A stretch of DNA of 64,000 nt, taken from contig NZ_JAGHQW010000003.1 of assembly GCF_017744115.1 (NCBI RefSeq), positions 124,001-188,000 on the forward strand. The letters run 5' to 3'. The position numbers and the translations under genes were made by a program. Of the stretch, positions 42,768 to 51,805 are shown piece by piece. Numbering within the stretch: the first letter of the stretch is position 1; each line of letters begins with the position of its first letter. Below the pieces are notes generated by a model. That model was not told the DNA's origin, did not search any database, and saw nothing but the letters and a program-made list of their open reading frames with translations. This DNA is from Salinisphaera sp. G21_0. Lineage in GTDB: Bacteria > Pseudomonadota > Gammaproteobacteria > Pseudomonadales > Endozoicomonadaceae.

Positions 42768-43077
42768 TCTCAGGGATAAGGACCGCAAGGCAATCTGTGC
42801 TATTGCTGAACAGATATTTGCCCCGGGCACTGAAATCTGGGCATACGGTAGCCGGGTCAAGGGGACTAATCATGACACCAGTGATCTGGATTTGGTTGTG
42901 CACTTTCCCCTGGATCAGGACAAGATGACAGACTATGAGCAGTTGAGTCTGTTTCTCGAAACTTTGCGAGACTCCAATATCCCCATTATTGTGCAGGCAC
43001 TTGCCTGGCACAGTATTCCCGATAGTTTTCGTGAGGGCATAGGTGCAAGCCACCAGGTGCTCTGGCGGTGCCAGTGA
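42760..43077 (+). CDS. mntA: MntA-like minimal nucleotidyltransferase antitoxin
   Basis: The 105-aa protein carries the exact nucleotidyltransferase signature GSX10DXD: Gly30-Ser31, Asp42 and Asp44 in GSRVKGTNHDTSDLDLVV. Such MNT proteins AMPylate a tyrosine of the HEPN partner and thereby neutralise it. Overlap with hepT supports a shared message. The order here is toxin first, antitoxin second. Confidence 0.9.
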   Translation: MIDLRDKDRKAICAIAEQIFAPGTEIWAYGSRVKGTNHDTSDLDLVVHFPLDQDKMTDYEQLSLFLETLRDSNIPIIVQALAWHSIPDSFREGIGASHQVLWRCQ

Positions 43078-43582
43078 GGCTGCAATCACAGCGGGGTTTG
43101 CCGGCAGGTTGGTGATCCTCGGATATTTGGTGCTTTGATCATGCCCCTCATAAAAAATTACGAATAAGTGCTTTTCCGGTCGTGATTACTTCGTGGCTGT
43201 CGTGTAGAATCCCCGTTCTTGTAAAGCTACTAAAACAATAAGGCCTTAAACAGGCCTTATTACGTTAGGGAGTCACACAAAAAATTTTTACGCTGATGCA
43301 ACTTTTGCTCGAGTAGATTGGTTGTTTTCCGCGCAGCTGTTTCGGCATATGCTTAAGTCGATGGGCGGTAGCGTACTTTTCGGTTGGCTTGTATCGCTGA
43401 GCAACTTATAAAACTGCTGTTTACCTTTCTTTTTACTGCCTCTCTTATAAAATTCCTCAATATAGTCGGATATTTAGAGCGACGTTTCTGCCAGGTCTTC
43501 AAATCTGAAGCATTGAGCGTTGTAACCAGCAAAAGATAGATTAGTCCTGAAAGGTGATTTAACAGGCAGAGCCTGAGGTCAA
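43078..43582. other. 505-bp gap between mntA and fic
   Basis: A perfect 10-bp hairpin (AATAAGGCCT at 43237-43246 with its complement at 43252-43261, 5-nt loop) may end the mntA message, though no T-run follows. On the minus strand an 88-codon frame includes LVTTLNASD, which recalls IS4-type transposases, but the rest does not fit. Just before fic (about 43548-43580) is sequence similar to the nucleotidyltransferase start at 44523. Confidence 0.45.
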
Positions 43583-44320
43583 ATGAATAACACAAACCGA
43601 TTTGACAAGATTGATGCACTTAAGCAACAGCTTGATACCTTAAGGCCTCTGCCGAAAGAAACGGTCCGGTCACTCCATGAGGCTCTGGTACTGGAATGGA
43701 CCTACCACTCAAATGCGATTGAGGGCAATACCCTGAGCCTGAAAGAAACGAAGGTAGTGCTTGAGGGTATTACTGTTGGCGGTAAATCCCTTCGGGAGCA
43801 TTTTGAGGCCATTAATCATCGTGAGGCTATTGAATGGGTGGAGTCGGTAGTAGAAAGGGATGAGCCATTCAGCGAAAGACTGGTAAAAAGTATTCACCAG
43901 TTAGTATTGAAAAATATAGATGATGGCAATGCAGGTCGCTACCGGCAGGAGAATGTTGTTATTGCTGGTGCCGAGCACACACCTCCCGAGCATTACCACT
44001 TGCCGCAGCTGATGAATGATTTGGTTGAATGGTACCAGCAGCAGAGCTGTCACCCCCTGGAGCGGTCTGCCCGGCTGCATGTGGATTTTGTGGGTATTCA
44101 TCCCTTTGTTGATGGCAATGGCCGAACCGCCCGGCTGTTAATGAACTTTGATTTGATGGGCAGTGGTTACTTGCCGGTCATTATCCGCAAGGAAAACCGT
44201 CTGGCCTATTATGAGGCTCTGGATAAAGCGCATACCCAAAAGGACTACGGGCGATTTATTGACATGGTGACCAGCGCCCAGGAAGAGGCTTTGAAGAGTT
44301 ATATCAGTATTATAGAGTAA
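43583..44320 (+). CDS. Fic-domain AMPylator-type protein (class II, N-terminal inhibitory motif)
   Basis: Fic proteins transfer AMP (or other phosphate groups) to target hydroxyls. The catalytic motif HPFVDGNGRTAR (His173 to Arg184) matches HxFx(D/E)GNGRxxR fully. An inhibitory helix motif SNAIEGN (Ser43, Glu47, Gly48, Asn49) near the N-terminus fits the (S/T)xxxE(G/N) class, meaning auto-inhibition in the same chain. The length is 245 aa, without a clear winged-helix extension. It sits in the same patch as HepT/MntA and between fragments of a nucleotidyltransferase gene. Confidence 0.92.
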   Translation: MNNTNRFDKIDALKQQLDTLRPLPKETVRSLHEALVLEWTYHSNAIEGNTLSLKETKVVLEGITVGGKSLREHFEAINHREAIEWVESVVERDEPFSERLVKSIHQLVLKNIDDGNAGRYRQENVVIAGAEHTPPEHYHLPQLMNDLVEWYQQQSCHPLERSARLHVDFVGIHPFVDGNGRTARLLMNFDLMGSGYLPVIIRKENRLAYYEALDKAHTQKDYGRFIDMVTSAQEEALKSYISIIE

Positions 44321-44332
44321 TGTGAATTGAAA

Positions 44333-44413
44333 GTGGATGTTCTGATTCATGATACCCGGCATGAAGCGCTGGCCATTCATGAGATTGCCAGACAAGGGGT
44401 CAGGCCTGGTTAG
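44333..44413 (+). pseudogene. 3' fragment of a minimal nucleotidyltransferase gene
   Basis: The 26-codon piece reads VDVLIHDTRHEALAIHEIA and ends at a TAG. This is the typical C-terminal end of MNT-type nucleotidyltransferases (hydrophobic strand, then LAIHEIARQ). It lacks the GSX10DXD catalytic part and lies 12 nt after fic. Confidence 0.5.
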
Positions 44414-44492
44414 TGATTAAACGACATTGCTTATGAAAAATAAAACACATGCACTGTCTCTTCACAGCGTTTCTAAATTAGGTTAAACAACA

Positions 44493-44612
44493 TTGAGACT
44501 CACGACCGAAGAGCAAAACGCCATTAGAAAGGTGATATATCAGGCAGACCCTGAGGCGCAAATATGGTTATTTGGTTCAAGGGCGAATGACCAGGCAAAA
44601 AGCGCTATTTGA
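44493..44612 (+). pseudogene. 5' fragment of a minimal nucleotidyltransferase gene
   Basis: A TTG-led frame of 39 codons reads RLTTEEQNAIRKVIYQ and then QIWLFGSRANDQAKSAI before a TGA. It begins like a normal MNT protein but breaks off just after the GSR of the GSX10DXD motif, so both catalytic aspartates are missing. Confidence 0.6.
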
Positions 44613-44663
44613 AAATCAGCCTGGGCTGGGTTTATGAGGGGCTAAGGCGTCTCGCCAACCGGA

Positions 44664-45632
44664 ATGAACTGCATGAACTTGATTATCAATAAAGAAGCGC
44701 TTGAAAAGTCGGGCAAGTTTTCAAACCCTGACTGGACAGAAAAAGGCGAGCCCCGTGCCAAAGTCGGCCTGAAGCACTTGTCGACCTTATGGTTCAATAC
44801 CGGAACCCTATGCAATCTGGCATGCAAGAATTGCTATATTGAATCCACGCCCAGGAATGACCGGCTGGTTTACATCTCCCATGCGGAAGTGGTCACCTAT
44901 CTCAACGAGATCAGGGATCAGGATTTAGACACGACCGAAATTGGCATCACCGGCGGCGAGCCTTTCATGAACCCGGACATCATTCCGATCATGGAGAGTG
45001 TGCTGGAGCGAGGCTTTGCGTTGCTGGTACTGACCAATGCCATGAGGCCGATGATGAAATGCGCAGATGATCTGCTACGGCTTAATCATAAATTCGGAGC
45101 GAAGATGACACTGCGGGTATCGGTCGATCATTTCCAACCGGAACTGCATGAGGATGAGCGCGGCAAAAACAGCTGGAAGCCAATGATGCTGGGGCTTAAA
45201 TGGCTGTCTGACAACGAGTTTACCATCGATATTGGCGGACGCACCCGCTGGGGCGAGGAAGAAGAGAAACTAAGGTCTGGATTTGCCAGGTTCTTTGCCA
45301 ACAACAACATCAAGATCAATGCGTTCGATCGCAAGCATCTGGTCCTGTTTCCTGAAATGGAACCTGCTGAGGATGTTCCCGAGATCACCACCGATTGCTG
45401 GGGCATTTTGAATGTCGATCCGTCCGACATGATGTGCTCATCCTCCCGCATGGTAGTGAAGCACAAGGGCGATGATCGCCCAACGGTTCAGTCGTGTACA
45501 CTACTTGCCTATGACCGGCAGTTTGATCTGGGACCAACGCTTGTAGAAGCGTCGAAACCGGTTTCGCTCAATCATGTGTTCTGCGCAAAGTTCTGCGTGC
45601 TCGGCGGCGGCGCTTGCAGCGTAAAAGAATAG
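44664..45632 (+). CDS. Radical SAM protein with Cys-rich C-terminus
   Basis: The 322-aa enzyme has the radical SAM cluster motif CX3CX2C (Cys50, Cys54, Cys57 in CNLACKNCY), the GGEPFMNPDI SAM-binding segment and a (beta/alpha)-type core. The C-terminal third has more cysteines (CWGILNVDPSDMMCSSS, VQSC, FCAKFCVLGGGAC) that could bind an auxiliary iron-sulfur cluster. Codon use is slightly richer in G/C than the preceding toxin patch. It heads a tight four-gene unit with an MTA phosphorylase-like enzyme and two rSAM-associated transferases. The product is unknown; comparable gene sets include those for arsenosugar-type or modified-nucleoside compounds. Confidence 0.88.
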   Translation: MNCMNLIINKEALEKSGKFSNPDWTEKGEPRAKVGLKHLSTLWFNTGTLCNLACKNCYIESTPRNDRLVYISHAEVVTYLNEIRDQDLDTTEIGITGGEPFMNPDIIPIMESVLERGFALLVLTNAMRPMMKCADDLLRLNHKFGAKMTLRVSVDHFQPELHEDERGKNSWKPMMLGLKWLSDNEFTIDIGGRTRWGEEEEKLRSGFARFFANNNIKINAFDRKHLVLFPEMEPAEDVPEITTDCWGILNVDPSDMMCSSSRMVVKHKGDDRPTVQSCTLLAYDRQFDLGPTLVEASKPVSLNHVFCAKFCVLGGGACSVKE

Positions 45633-45653
45633 AAATTCTCGGGTAACTGACAA

Positions 45654-46499
45654 ATGCTGGCAATCATTGGGGGAACAGGTCTTTACGACGTTGAAGGTCT
45701 GGAACTGGTTTCAGAAGAAGAAGTCGATACACCGTTCGGCACGCCATCTGCTCCGCTTTGCACACTGAAAACAGGCGACCGGGAAATTCTGTTCTTACCT
45801 CGCCATGGTAAGGGACATTCCTTCCTGCCCCACGAGATCAATTACCGGGCAAATATGTATGCGCTAAAGCAGGCCGGTGCGCGAATGGTATTGGGGTTCT
45901 CAGCGGTTGGCAGTCTGCGCGAAGAAATTGCGCCTGGTGATTTTTCCATTCCCTCTCAATATCTCGACCTTACCAAAGGTAAGCGCGAGGCTACCTTCTT
46001 CGGTAATGGCATTGCTGCGCACGTTTCCACTGCGGTACCAACGTGCCCTGAGCTGTCCGGCTGGGTGAAGCAGGTAGCACAGGAAAAAGCCGTCAAGTTG
46101 CATATGGATAAGACTTACGCCTGCGTTGAGGGGCCGCGCCTTGGTACAAAGGCCGAGAGCTTTTTCATGCGGCGAGCTGGATGCGATCTTGTCGGCATGA
46201 CCAATGTTCCGGAAGTGTTCCTCGCCCGTGAGGCGCAGCTCTCTTACGCAACCATCTGCATCGCCACCGATTATGATTGCTGGCTTGATGATCCTGATCA
46301 ACATGTGACGGTTCAGGCGGTGATAGAACGGTTTAACGCAAGCCTTGCGAAGGCCAGGGAACTGCTGATGGCGCTGTTGGCTTTGCCCTTGCCGACCATT
46401 GATGAAGACTACCGTAAAGCACTTGAAATGGCGGTGCTCACCCCTGACAGCGCATTAAATGAAGAGCAGCTGGCAATGCTGGAAGTCCTGCGAGCTTAG
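45654..46499 (+). CDS. MTA phosphorylase / purine nucleoside phosphorylase family protein
   Basis: The 281-aa product has the MTAP/PNP-II signature: IIGGTGLYDVEGLELV at the start, LPRHGKGHSFLPHEINYRAN, GFSAVGSLREEIAPGDF, CVEGPRLGTKAE and MTNVPEVFLAREAQLSYATI, with ATDYDCW near 222. MTAP releases adenine from 5'-methylthioadenosine with phosphate. In this operon it could instead process a 5'-deoxyadenosyl or modified adenosine product of the radical SAM enzyme. It starts 21 nt after the radical SAM gene. Confidence 0.9.
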   Translation: MLAIIGGTGLYDVEGLELVSEEEVDTPFGTPSAPLCTLKTGDREILFLPRHGKGHSFLPHEINYRANMYALKQAGARMVLGFSAVGSLREEIAPGDFSIPSQYLDLTKGKREATFFGNGIAAHVSTAVPTCPELSGWVKQVAQEKAVKLHMDKTYACVEGPRLGTKAESFFMRRAGCDLVGMTNVPEVFLAREAQLSYATICIATDYDCWLDDPDQHVTVQAVIERFNASLAKARELLMALLALPLPTIDEDYRKALEMAVLTPDSALNEEQLAMLEVLRA

Positions 46500-46507
46500 T
46501 TTCAGAT

Positions 46508-47203
46508 ATGCCCGTTTCGGTCATCATCCCAGTTGCTCCCAGTGATGATGCCTGGGCCGACCTCATTCCGCAGCTTCAATTGCCGGAAAATAGCGAGATT
46601 GTTATTTGTCCTGGCAAACAGAATTTTAACCCGGATGTACCTGGTATTTCCGAAAACGTCAGGCTCACTGTTTGCCGCGAAGGGCAAGGACGGGCGGGGC
46701 AGATGAATGCGGGCGCTCATATGGCAACACACGACATGATCTGGTTTTTGCATGGGGATTCGCGGATTAATCAGGAAACACTTAAGCAACTTGGTCATGG
46801 GATAGCCAGGAAAGCCGAAGCCCTCTACTTCTTTGATCTTAAGTTCCTGGATGATGGACCGAAAGCAATGGGCTGGAATGAAAGGGCGGTTCGCTGGAGA
46901 GCAGGGTGGATGAAGATTCCGTTTGGTGATCAGGGGTTCTTAATACCGAAGGTACTCTTTTCCAGGTTAGGCGGATATCGTGAAGACCTGGCTTATGGCG
47001 AAGACCACGTCTTTGTCTGGAAGGTCAGGCAGGAGGGATACCCGGTTATTCGGCTTCCTGCACCGGTTTACACATCAGCTCGCAAGTACCAGAAGGGTGG
47101 CTGGTTATCTGTTACGGTGAAGCACGTCTGGCTGACCATTGTGCAGGCTGTGCCCAATTGGCTGGAGCTGAAACGGCGGCAGCTGATGCGAGTATTCCGA
47201 TGA
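46508..47203 (+). CDS. rSAM-associated glycosyltransferase (transferase 2 type, GT2 fold)
   Basis: The 231-aa protein begins SVIIPVAPSD and has GQGRAGQMNAGAHMA followed by WFLHGDSRI, the characteristic motif pair of the family annotated as rSAM/selenodomain-associated transferase 2 (TIGR04283). FGDQGFLIPKVLFSRLGGY gives the GT2 acceptor region. The family co-occurs with radical SAM genes, as here. It begins 8 nt after the phosphorylase and overlaps the next gene by ATGA. Confidence 0.88.
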   Translation: MPVSVIIPVAPSDDAWADLIPQLQLPENSEIVICPGKQNFNPDVPGISENVRLTVCREGQGRAGQMNAGAHMATHDMIWFLHGDSRINQETLKQLGHGIARKAEALYFFDLKFLDDGPKAMGWNERAVRWRAGWMKIPFGDQGFLIPKVLFSRLGGYREDLAYGEDHVFVWKVRQEGYPVIRLPAPVYTSARKYQKGGWLSVTVKHVWLTIVQAVPNWLELKRRQLMRVFR

Positions 47204-47886
47204 AAATAGCCGTTGCTATTTTTGCCAAGACGATTGGTCTGTCGCCGGTTAAGTCGCGGCTTGCCTCGACTGTCGGCGTGGAGTTGGCTGAAGCATTCTA
47301 CTCGCTGAGCATTGCCTGTACTCACGACATGATGTTGTCTGTTGTAGCGACCAGCAAAGTCGAGGTGTTTCCGCACTGGGCGCTCGCTGAAGAAGATGGA
47401 CCAGTGCAGTTTGATGGACGGGGGTATCCCGCATTGTGGACGGGGGAGGGTGATCTTGGAGCAAGGCTCGCGACGATCTCTGAGAGACTGTTCGATGACT
47501 ATGATGGCGTTGTGATGATTGGATCGGACAGCCCTCAACTTTGCAGCGGGCACCTGGTCAGTGCCATAGCACAGATAAGGCATGATCCAGATTTATGCGT
47601 AGTGGGACCAGCGGAGGATGGAGGTTTTTACTTCTTCGGCACGGGACGCCCCGTACTCAGGAAAGTCTGGGAAAGCGTAACCTACAGCAAGGACACAACA
47701 TTTAACGAACTGGTCTCTCATTTGGAAGGCAGGGATATTCACTACTTGCCAAAGGAACAGGATGTGGACGCGGCGGAAGATCTCAAGACACTTGAAAACA
47801 ATCTCTCAGGCAAGGTCGGGCGGTTAAGTGAGAGTCAGAGAGAGTTATTGCAATGGCTGCGCTCTAATCAAGGGTGCTCTGCCTGA
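47200..47886 (+). CDS. rSAM-associated transferase 1 (DUF2064, CofC-like nucleotidyl/glycosyl transferase)
   Basis: The ATG at 47200 overlaps the upstream stop and starts the family motif IAVAIFAKTIGLSPVKSRLA (228 aa); an earlier TTG at 47158 is unlikely. GDLGARLATISERLF, VVMIGSDSPQL and GPAEDGGFYFFG are landmarks of the DUF2064/TIGR04282 family, related to CofC and other nucleotidyltransferases. With the preceding three genes it forms a complete operon ending before the insertion element. Confidence 0.9.
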   Translation: MKIAVAIFAKTIGLSPVKSRLASTVGVELAEAFYSLSIACTHDMMLSVVATSKVEVFPHWALAEEDGPVQFDGRGYPALWTGEGDLGARLATISERLFDDYDGVVMIGSDSPQLCSGHLVSAIAQIRHDPDLCVVGPAEDGGFYFFGTGRPVLRKVWESVTYSKDTTFNELVSHLEGRDIHYLPKEQDVDAAEDLKTLENNLSGKVGRLSESQRELLQWLRSNQGCSA

Positions 47887-48099
47887 TTAATGTGTGAATA
47901 AAAAGTATTTATGATCTAAATGGCGCTAGCTTAAGAGATCACTTCTGACACATTGTAAGTGATAAGTAGTTAATCTTTCTTTAGGGAAAAATCATGAAAG
48001 CCCCCGAACCCATTGGGCTCAATGGCTATAAGGACATCCCCTTATAGAGCAAAATACACATCCGGTGTCTTATATAAAAAAGATTTGGATGTTCTGAAA

Positions 48100-49040
48100 A
48101 TGAATGCATTTTATTTAATGAATAGCTATCTGTTATTTATGACGCACGTCAGCAATGGAAAATAGATCATAAACTTGCTGATATTCTGCTCTTAGTCATT
48201 TGTGCAGTCATTGCAGGTTGCGAAGGCTGGGAAGAAATTGAAGACTTCGGAAATGAGCGACTGGATTGGTTAAAAAAATATGGTGAATTTGAATACGACA
48301 TTCCTTTCCATCATACAATTTCCAGGGTAGTTGCTGCTATTAACCCAAAGCAATTCCAGAAATGCTTTATTGAGTGGATGCAAGCCTGCCACCAGACAAC
48401 TAATGGTGAGATCATTGCAATTGATGGAAAAACAGCAAGAGGATCATACGACAAAGGCAAGGATAAAGGTGCTGATTATTTGCTAGCGGTAAAAGGTAAC
48501 CAGGGAAAGCTTCATGAAGCATTTGAGAATCATTTTTCTGTTAAAAAAATGAATCAATGGAAGGGTGACACTTTCAGAACTGAAGAAAAAAGCCATGGTA
48601 AAATGGAAACACGTCTTCACATAGTTAGTGATATCTTTGATGAGTTTGTTAATCTTTCTTTTGATTGGAAAGGAATGAAAACTCTCGGAATTATTTTGTC
48701 TGCAAGAATGGAAGATGGTGTATTTAATGCTGACGACATCAGTGTGCGTTATTACATTTCCTCTGTGCAATTAACTGCAGAAAAGTTTGCACATGCTGCA
48801 AGAGAGCATTGGGCAATCGAGAATAAACTCCATTGGAAAATGGATGTTGCAATGAGAGAAGATGATTGTCGAATCAGAAGGGGCAATGCAGCTGAAATGC
48901 TCACTGGTTTTCGACATATGGCAGTTAATATGTTGAACAATACCAAAACCTTTAAAGCTGGTCTGAAGCGGAAGCAGAAAAAGGCCGCCATGAGCACTCG
49001 ATATCTGCCTGAAGTCCTCGCTGGATGCGGGGTTTCATGA
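48100..49040 (+). pseudogene. ISAs1-family transposase, frameshifted and internally deleted
   Basis: An ATG at 48100 opens a short frame (MNAFYLMNSYLLF), but the family sequence (IYDARQQWKIDHKLADILLL) continues in another frame from about 48132, so a frameshift lies near 48120-48130. The continuous part ends at 49040. AIDGKTARGSYDKGK is followed at once by DKGADYLLAVKGNQ; intact relatives have roughly 60 residues between these, including the second catalytic aspartate. The DDE triad is therefore incomplete and the protein cannot transpose. The C-terminal part ([18 protein letters not shown]) is intact. Confidence 0.85.
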
Positions 49041-49050
49041 TTTTTCCCTG

Positions 49051-49416
49051 ATGAAAACTCTCGGAATTATTTTGTCTGCAAGAATGGAAGATGGTGTATT
49101 TAATGCTGACGACATCAGTGTGCGTTATTACATTTTCTCTGCGCAATTAACTGCAGAAAAGTTTGTACATGCTGCAAGAGAGCATTGGGCAATCGAGAAT
49201 AAGCTCCATTGGAAAATGGATGTTGCAATGAGAGAAGATGATTGTCGAATCAGAAGGGGCAATGCAGCTGAAATGCTCACTGGTTTTCGACATATGGCAG
49301 TTAATAGGTTGAACAGTACCAAAACCTTTAAAGCTGGTCTGAAGCGGAAGCAGAAAAAGGCCGCCATGAGCACTCGATATCTGTCTGAAGTCCTCGTAGG
49401 ATGCGGGGTTTCATGA
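49051..49416 (+). pseudogene. Second copy of the ISAs1 transposase 3' end
   Basis: This 121-codon frame begins at an internal Met ([15 protein letters not shown]) and repeats the last third of the transposase just upstream, ending with the same VLxGCGVS tail and the same right inverted repeat. Only the third DDE residue region is present. Confidence 0.85.
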
Positions 49417-49451
49417 TTTTTCCCTGTAGTCCATGAGAGTCAAGAGCCAAG

Positions 49452-50633
49452 ATGATGAAAATAGCCGTAGCCGGCACAGGTTATGTGGGTCTGTCAAATG
49501 CAGTGCTACTCGCGCAAAATCATGAGGTAGTGGCGCTGGACATCCTTCCCGAAAAAGTTGAACTGATTAACTCCAGGAAATCCCCAATCGCAGATATCGA
49601 TATTGAAGATTTTCTTAGAAATAAAAAGCTTAATCTGCGCGCAACACTCGACAAACACGGAGCCTACAACAACGCAGACTTTGTTATTATAGCCACCCCA
49701 ACCGACTACGATCCAAAGACCAACTACTTCAATACCCAGTCGGTGGAGTCCGTGGTTCGGGATGTGATTACCATCAACCCGAAAGCGACCATGGTGATCA
49801 AATCCACCGTACCTGTAGGTTATACAGCAAGCTTCAAAACTGAAGATTGCGACCTGAAAACTGACAATATAATTTTCTCCCCCGAGTTCCTGAGAGAGGG
49901 TAAGGCTCTGTACGATAACCTTTATCCTTCACGCATTATTGTAGGTGAGCGTTCGGACCGGGCTGAAGTTTTTGCCAACCTTTTAAAAGAAGGGGCAATA
50001 AAACAGGATATCCCCATACTCTTCACTGACTCAACCGAAGCTGAAGCTGTCAAGCTATTTTCAAACACCTATCTGGCTATGCGCGTGGCCTATTTCAATG
50101 AGCTGGATACCTACGCTGCTACCCATAGCCTGGATCCGCAGCAGATTATTGAGGGTGTCGGCCTGGACCCACGAATCGGCACTCACTATAACAACCCCTC
50201 CTTTGGCTACGGTGGCTACTGTCTGCCCAAGGATACCAAACAGTTGTTGGCCAACTATCAGGATGTTCCTCAAAACCTGATTCATGCCATCGTAGAAGCA
50301 AATACAACCCGCAAGGATTTTATTGCCGACTCAATAATTCGAATGAATCCGAGGGTGGTAGGTATATATCGCCTCATTATGAAATCAGGCTCGGATAATT
50401 TTCGCGCCTCTTCCATTCAGGGGATCATGAAGCGGATTAAAGCCAAGGGTATAGAAGTAATTATTTATGAGCCGGTGCTTAATGAGGCTGAATTCTACCA
50501 CTCCAGGGTCGTTAACGATCTTGCTGAATTCAAGCAACAGGCTGATGTGGTCATTGCCAATAGGAAAGCTCCAGAACTTGCTGATATCGAAGCAAAGGTG
50601 TTTACCCGGGACCTGTTTGGCAGTGACTCTTAG
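49452..50633 (+). CDS. ugd: UDP-glucose 6-dehydrogenase
   Basis: The 393-aa enzyme oxidises UDP-glucose to UDP-glucuronate with two NAD. The N-terminal Rossmann motif is [17 protein letters not shown], the catalytic cysteine is in [15 protein letters not shown] (about residue 256), and [20 protein letters not shown] is the E. coli Ugd-type segment. It starts the polysaccharide locus, 25 bp after the insertion element. The next gene, an epimerase, would use its product. Two in-frame ATGs (49452, 49455) are equivalent. Confidence 0.95.
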   Translation: MMKIAVAGTGYVGLSNAVLLAQNHEVVALDILPEKVELINSRKSPIADIDIEDFLRNKKLNLRATLDKHGAYNNADFVIIATPTDYDPKTNYFNTQSVESVVRDVITINPKATMVIKSTVPVGYTASFKTEDCDLKTDNIIFSPEFLREGKALYDNLYPSRIIVGERSDRAEVFANLLKEGAIKQDIPILFTDSTEAEAVKLFSNTYLAMRVAYFNELDTYAATHSLDPQQIIEGVGLDPRIGTHYNNPSFGYGGYCLPKDTKQLLANYQDVPQNLIHAIVEANTTRKDFIADSIIRMNPRVVGIYRLIMKSGSDNFRASSIQGIMKRIKAKGIEVIIYEPVLNEAEFYHSRVVNDLAEFKQQADVVIANRKAPELADIEAKVFTRDLFGSDS

Positions 50634-50678
50634 ACTGAAAACCGGAATAAATTTATAAAGTCATTAAGGAGAATAAGC

Positions 50679-51692
50679 ATGAAAGTACTTGTTACCGGCG
50701 CAGCCGGCTTTATCGGCTCCGCGCTCACGTTAAACCTATTGAGCCGTGGCGATACAGTCATTGGTATCGACAACCATAACGACTACTACGACCCAGCAAT
50801 AAAGGAAGCGCGACTGGCACGCTATGCCGATCATCGCAACTATACACACCTGCGCATTGATCTTGGTGACCGCAAGGCAATGGAGGATTGTTTCAAAACC
50901 CATAAGCCACAACGGGTAGTTAACCTCGCTGCTCAGGCCGGGGTTCGCTATTCTATTGAGAACCCGCTGGCCTACATTGATAGCAATATCGTCGGTTTTG
51001 CACACATTCTGGAAGGCTGCCGCCACAACGGCGTCGAACACCTGGTTTACGCCAGCAGTTCCAGCGTTTATGGCGCGAACACAGCCATGCCGTTCTCGAT
51101 ACATCAAAATGTCGATCACCCGCTCAGTCTCTACGCAGCGAGCAAGAAATCCAACGAGTTGATGGCACACACATATAGCCACCTCTACAGTCTACCCACC
51201 ACTGGCCTGCGCTTTTTCACCGTCTACGGCCCTTGGGGGCGACCCGATATGGCGCTGTTCAAGTTCACCAAAGCAATCCTGGCTGGCGAACCTATTGATG
51301 TATTTAACTATGGCAAGCATCGTCGTGACTTCACCTATGTTGACGATATCGTGGAAGGGGTGATACGTGTGCTCGACCGACCCGCACCCACCAATCCCGG
51401 CTGGAACAGCGATCAGCCTGACTCTGGCACCAGCAGTGCTCCGTGGCGTGTCTACAACATCGGTAACAACCAACCCGTCGAGCTGATGGATTACATCGGA
51501 GCACTGGAAAAAGCGCTGGGTAAAAAGGCTGAAATGAATATGCTGCCATTGCAGCCCGGTGATGTACCAGACACTTATGCCGACGTCGATGATCTTGTCG
51601 AACAGTTCGGCTACAAACCGGCAACTCCAGTGGAAGATGGTGTGGCGCACTTTATCAGCTGGTATCGGGAATATTTTGGTTTTGGTGGTTAA
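50679..51692 (+). CDS. UDP-glucuronate 4-epimerase-like SDR protein
   Basis: The 337-aa extended SDR has [18 protein letters not shown] (NAD site), [17 protein letters not shown] typical of UDP-GlcA 4-epimerases, catalytic SSSSVYG and YAASKKS (Tyr-x3-Lys), and [19 protein letters not shown]. It would convert UDP-glucuronate from the preceding Ugd to UDP-galacturonate for a surface polysaccharide. AAGGAG lies 8 nt before the ATG. A UDP-GlcNAc-type epimerase is less likely given the IDNHNDYYD motif. Confidence 0.9.
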   Translation: MKVLVTGAAGFIGSALTLNLLSRGDTVIGIDNHNDYYDPAIKEARLARYADHRNYTHLRIDLGDRKAMEDCFKTHKPQRVVNLAAQAGVRYSIENPLAYIDSNIVGFAHILEGCRHNGVEHLVYASSSSVYGANTAMPFSIHQNVDHPLSLYAASKKSNELMAHTYSHLYSLPTTGLRFFTVYGPWGRPDMALFKFTKAILAGEPIDVFNYGKHRRDFTYVDDIVEGVIRVLDRPAPTNPGWNSDQPDSGTSSAPWRVYNIGNNQPVELMDYIGALEKALGKKAEMNMLPLQPGDVPDTYADVDDLVEQFGYKPATPVEDGVAHFISWYREYFGFGG

Positions 51693-51805
51693 TTGCTAAT
51701 AGCAAAGAGTGAAACAGTGTTTCCTGAAATCATGAAAAGAGTAGCCCCCCCTCCCGATGAATCCTTTGCATGCCAACCAATCGAACCAGGTAAATCCTTC
51801 AAAAA

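Larger units (their letters stand above)
47982..49426 (+). mobile_element. Decayed ISAs1-family insertion sequence with duplicated right end
   Basis: Inverted repeats of about 24 bp mark the element: left at 47982-48005 and right at 49403-49426, with a third, internal copy of the right end at 49027-49050. The common core is AGGGAAAAATCATGAAA. The single transposase gene is broken (separate entries). Bases 48675-49050 and 49051-49426 are a 376-bp tandem direct duplication, about 97-98% identical by eye. No target-site duplication could be recognised. Confidence 0.85.

Noticed and set aside
43353-43619. Minus-strand frame with LVTTLNASD, reminiscent of IS4-type transposases
   Set aside because: Only a few residues match, the order of other landmarks is wrong and it overlaps the start of fic; too weak to call.
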